Positions 63,290-64,000 of a stretch of DNA of 64,000 nucleotides are shown here, piece by piece. The stretch is from Chryseobacterium vrystaatense (GTDB lineage Bacteria > Bacteroidota > Bacteroidia > Flavobacteriales > Weeksellaceae), in assembly GCF_000737765.1 (NCBI RefSeq), contig NZ_JPRI01000003.1:434001-498000 (forward strand), in the 5' to 3' direction. The notes beneath the pieces were generated by a model. It had not been told where the DNA came from. It did no database searches and saw only the letters and a program-made list of their open reading frames with translations. A program made the position numbers and the translations under genes. Each line of letters begins with the position of its first letter. Position 1 is the stretch's first letter.

Positions 63290-64000
63290 ATGAAACGATT
63301 TTATTTTCTGATCACATTTTTTGTGATTTTTATTCATACCAATGCCAGTGCGCAGACCGACAGTGTACAAAGCTACGTAGTCAGAGCTATTGATCTGATG
63401 AAGGCTAAATCGGTCAATAAACACAGAATCAATTGGGATTCCTTATATACAGACTCCCGCAAAAAAGCCGCAAAACTGCATACCATAAGGGAAACTTATC
63501 CGCTTATAAAAAATATACTGGGTGCGCTGAAAGATGCTCACTCCAACTTCTTTCCACCTGAAATGGTTAAGGACTACACATTGGGATACAGAGCTACCGG
63601 TCAGGAATTTCCGGTTATTGAAGCCAAAATTACTGAAAATGGAATGGCGTACATTAGTCTTCCGGGCTTTGCCTGTTATCATTTTGCAGAATGGGATGAA
63701 TTTGTTAATACATTTTATAAAAAAATTGAAGAGCTGAACGCCCAAAAGCCTAAGGGATGGATACTGGATCTCCGCGAAAATGGAGGAGGGATGTTTTATC
63801 CTATGCTTGCTGCCCTTTCGCCCATGCTGGATAAGCAAAATGCTATTGGAACAGTAGATGCAGAAGGACAATATGCTTTTTTTGAATTCGATCGCGACGG
63901 TAATCTTTTTGAAGGAAAACAGAAAGTTCATCATTTTAATATTAAAAAAGTTCCTCAGCGCATTACCAAACCTATTATTGTAATGGTCAGTAAGAAAACA
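63290..64000 (+). CDS. S41-family (C-terminal-processing) serine peptidase, 3' end outside window
   Basis: Partial, 237 residues visible from the ATG at 63290. A Sec signal peptide is present (TFFVIFIHTNASA-Q, cleavage near 22). The N-terminal helices include LGALKDAHSNFF, as in tail-specific proteases. The TSPc core begins with GWILDLRENGGGMFYPMLAALSPML. The catalytic serine and lysine should lie beyond position 64000. No PDZ domain is visible before the core. It would act on periplasmic or outer-membrane proteins. The frame continues to the last base. Confidence 0.8.
   Translation, partial: MKRFYFLITFFVIFIHTNASAQTDSVQSYVVRAIDLMKAKSVNKHRINWDSLYTDSRKKAAKLHTIRETYPLIKNILGALKDAHSNFFPPEMVKDYTLGYRATGQEFPVIEAKITENGMAYISLPGFACYHFAEWDEFVNTFYKKIEELNAQKPKGWILDLRENGGGMFYPMLAALSPMLDKQNAIGTVDAEGQYAFFEFDRDGNLFEGKQKVHHFNIKKVPQRITKPIIVMVSKKT

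Noticed and set aside
1..64000. CRISPR arrays, tRNA or rRNA genes, insertion sequences
   Set aside because: Looked for regularly spaced repeats, tRNA-like cloverleaf ends, rRNA motifs and transposase motifs. None was found, although very degenerate elements could be missed by eye.

Overview
The window looks like chromosomal DNA from a Bacteroidota bacterium of the Flavobacteriia, most like Chryseobacterium or a close relative. The evidence is the low GC content, promoter cores of the TAnnTTTG type, SusC/TonB-style receptors and DUF4374 lipoproteins, a type VI secretion VgrG with DUF4280 PAAR-like effectors, a double-glycine 'bacteriocin-like' peptide of the kind common in Chryseobacterium, and a flavobacterial carotenoid-photolyase operon. 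No rRNA, tRNA, CRISPR array or intact insertion sequence was seen.

Region 1 (1-21645, all minus strand) is a large biosynthetic locus. In transcription order it encodes a TonB-dependent receptor, a DUF4374 (XusB-like) lipoprotein, a DoxX-like membrane protein, a Baeyer-Villiger-type flavin monooxygenase, a FAAL/acyl-CoA-dehydrogenase/ACP fusion, a KS-(dead AT)-DH-KR-ACP polyketide synthase, a free-standing KS without AT, and an NRPS (PCP-Cy-A-PCP-Ox-docking-Cy...) that runs off the left edge. Gaps are 3-94 bp, so one operon is plausible. The parts suggest a fatty-acid-primed, unsaturated polyketide capped with thiazole/thiazoline rings. The receptor and lipoprotein at the head suggest a metallophore, which is inference.

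Region 2 (22180-37000) starts with a periplasmic class II cyclic-nucleotide phosphodiesterase. A type VI VgrG island follows: VgrG, two unknown partner genes, a DUF4280-PoNe-like DNase effector with a DUF1911 (PoNi) immunity protein, then a visibly AT-richer array of orphan toxin ends and immunity genes. This array holds a GH-E nuclease cassette with SUFU immunity, an intact GAD/DUF1851 immunity gene and two broken copies of it. A 395-bp near-identical repeat and duplicated terminators record cassette shuffling. More decayed toxin ends lie at 35.3-37.0 kb.

Region 3 (37150-47611) is ordinary accessory and core content: a MoxR ATPase with a VWA protein, a six-cysteine double-glycine-leader peptide, small secreted proteins and lipoproteins, an NmrA-like reductase with an AraC regulator, and a DUF5700 putative zinc peptidase. 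Region 4 (47943-54316) has an amidase remnant, a tightly coupled patatin / membrane protein / FRG-domain operon of unknown function, and a histidine kinase-response regulator pair. Region 5 (54913-60841) is a MarR-controlled carotenoid operon (crtI, crtB, SRPBCC, crtZ, crtYcd-type cyclase, photolyase), with a perfect palindrome over its promoter. The right end carries a hypothetical protein, a repeat-containing lipoprotein and a partial S41 peptidase.
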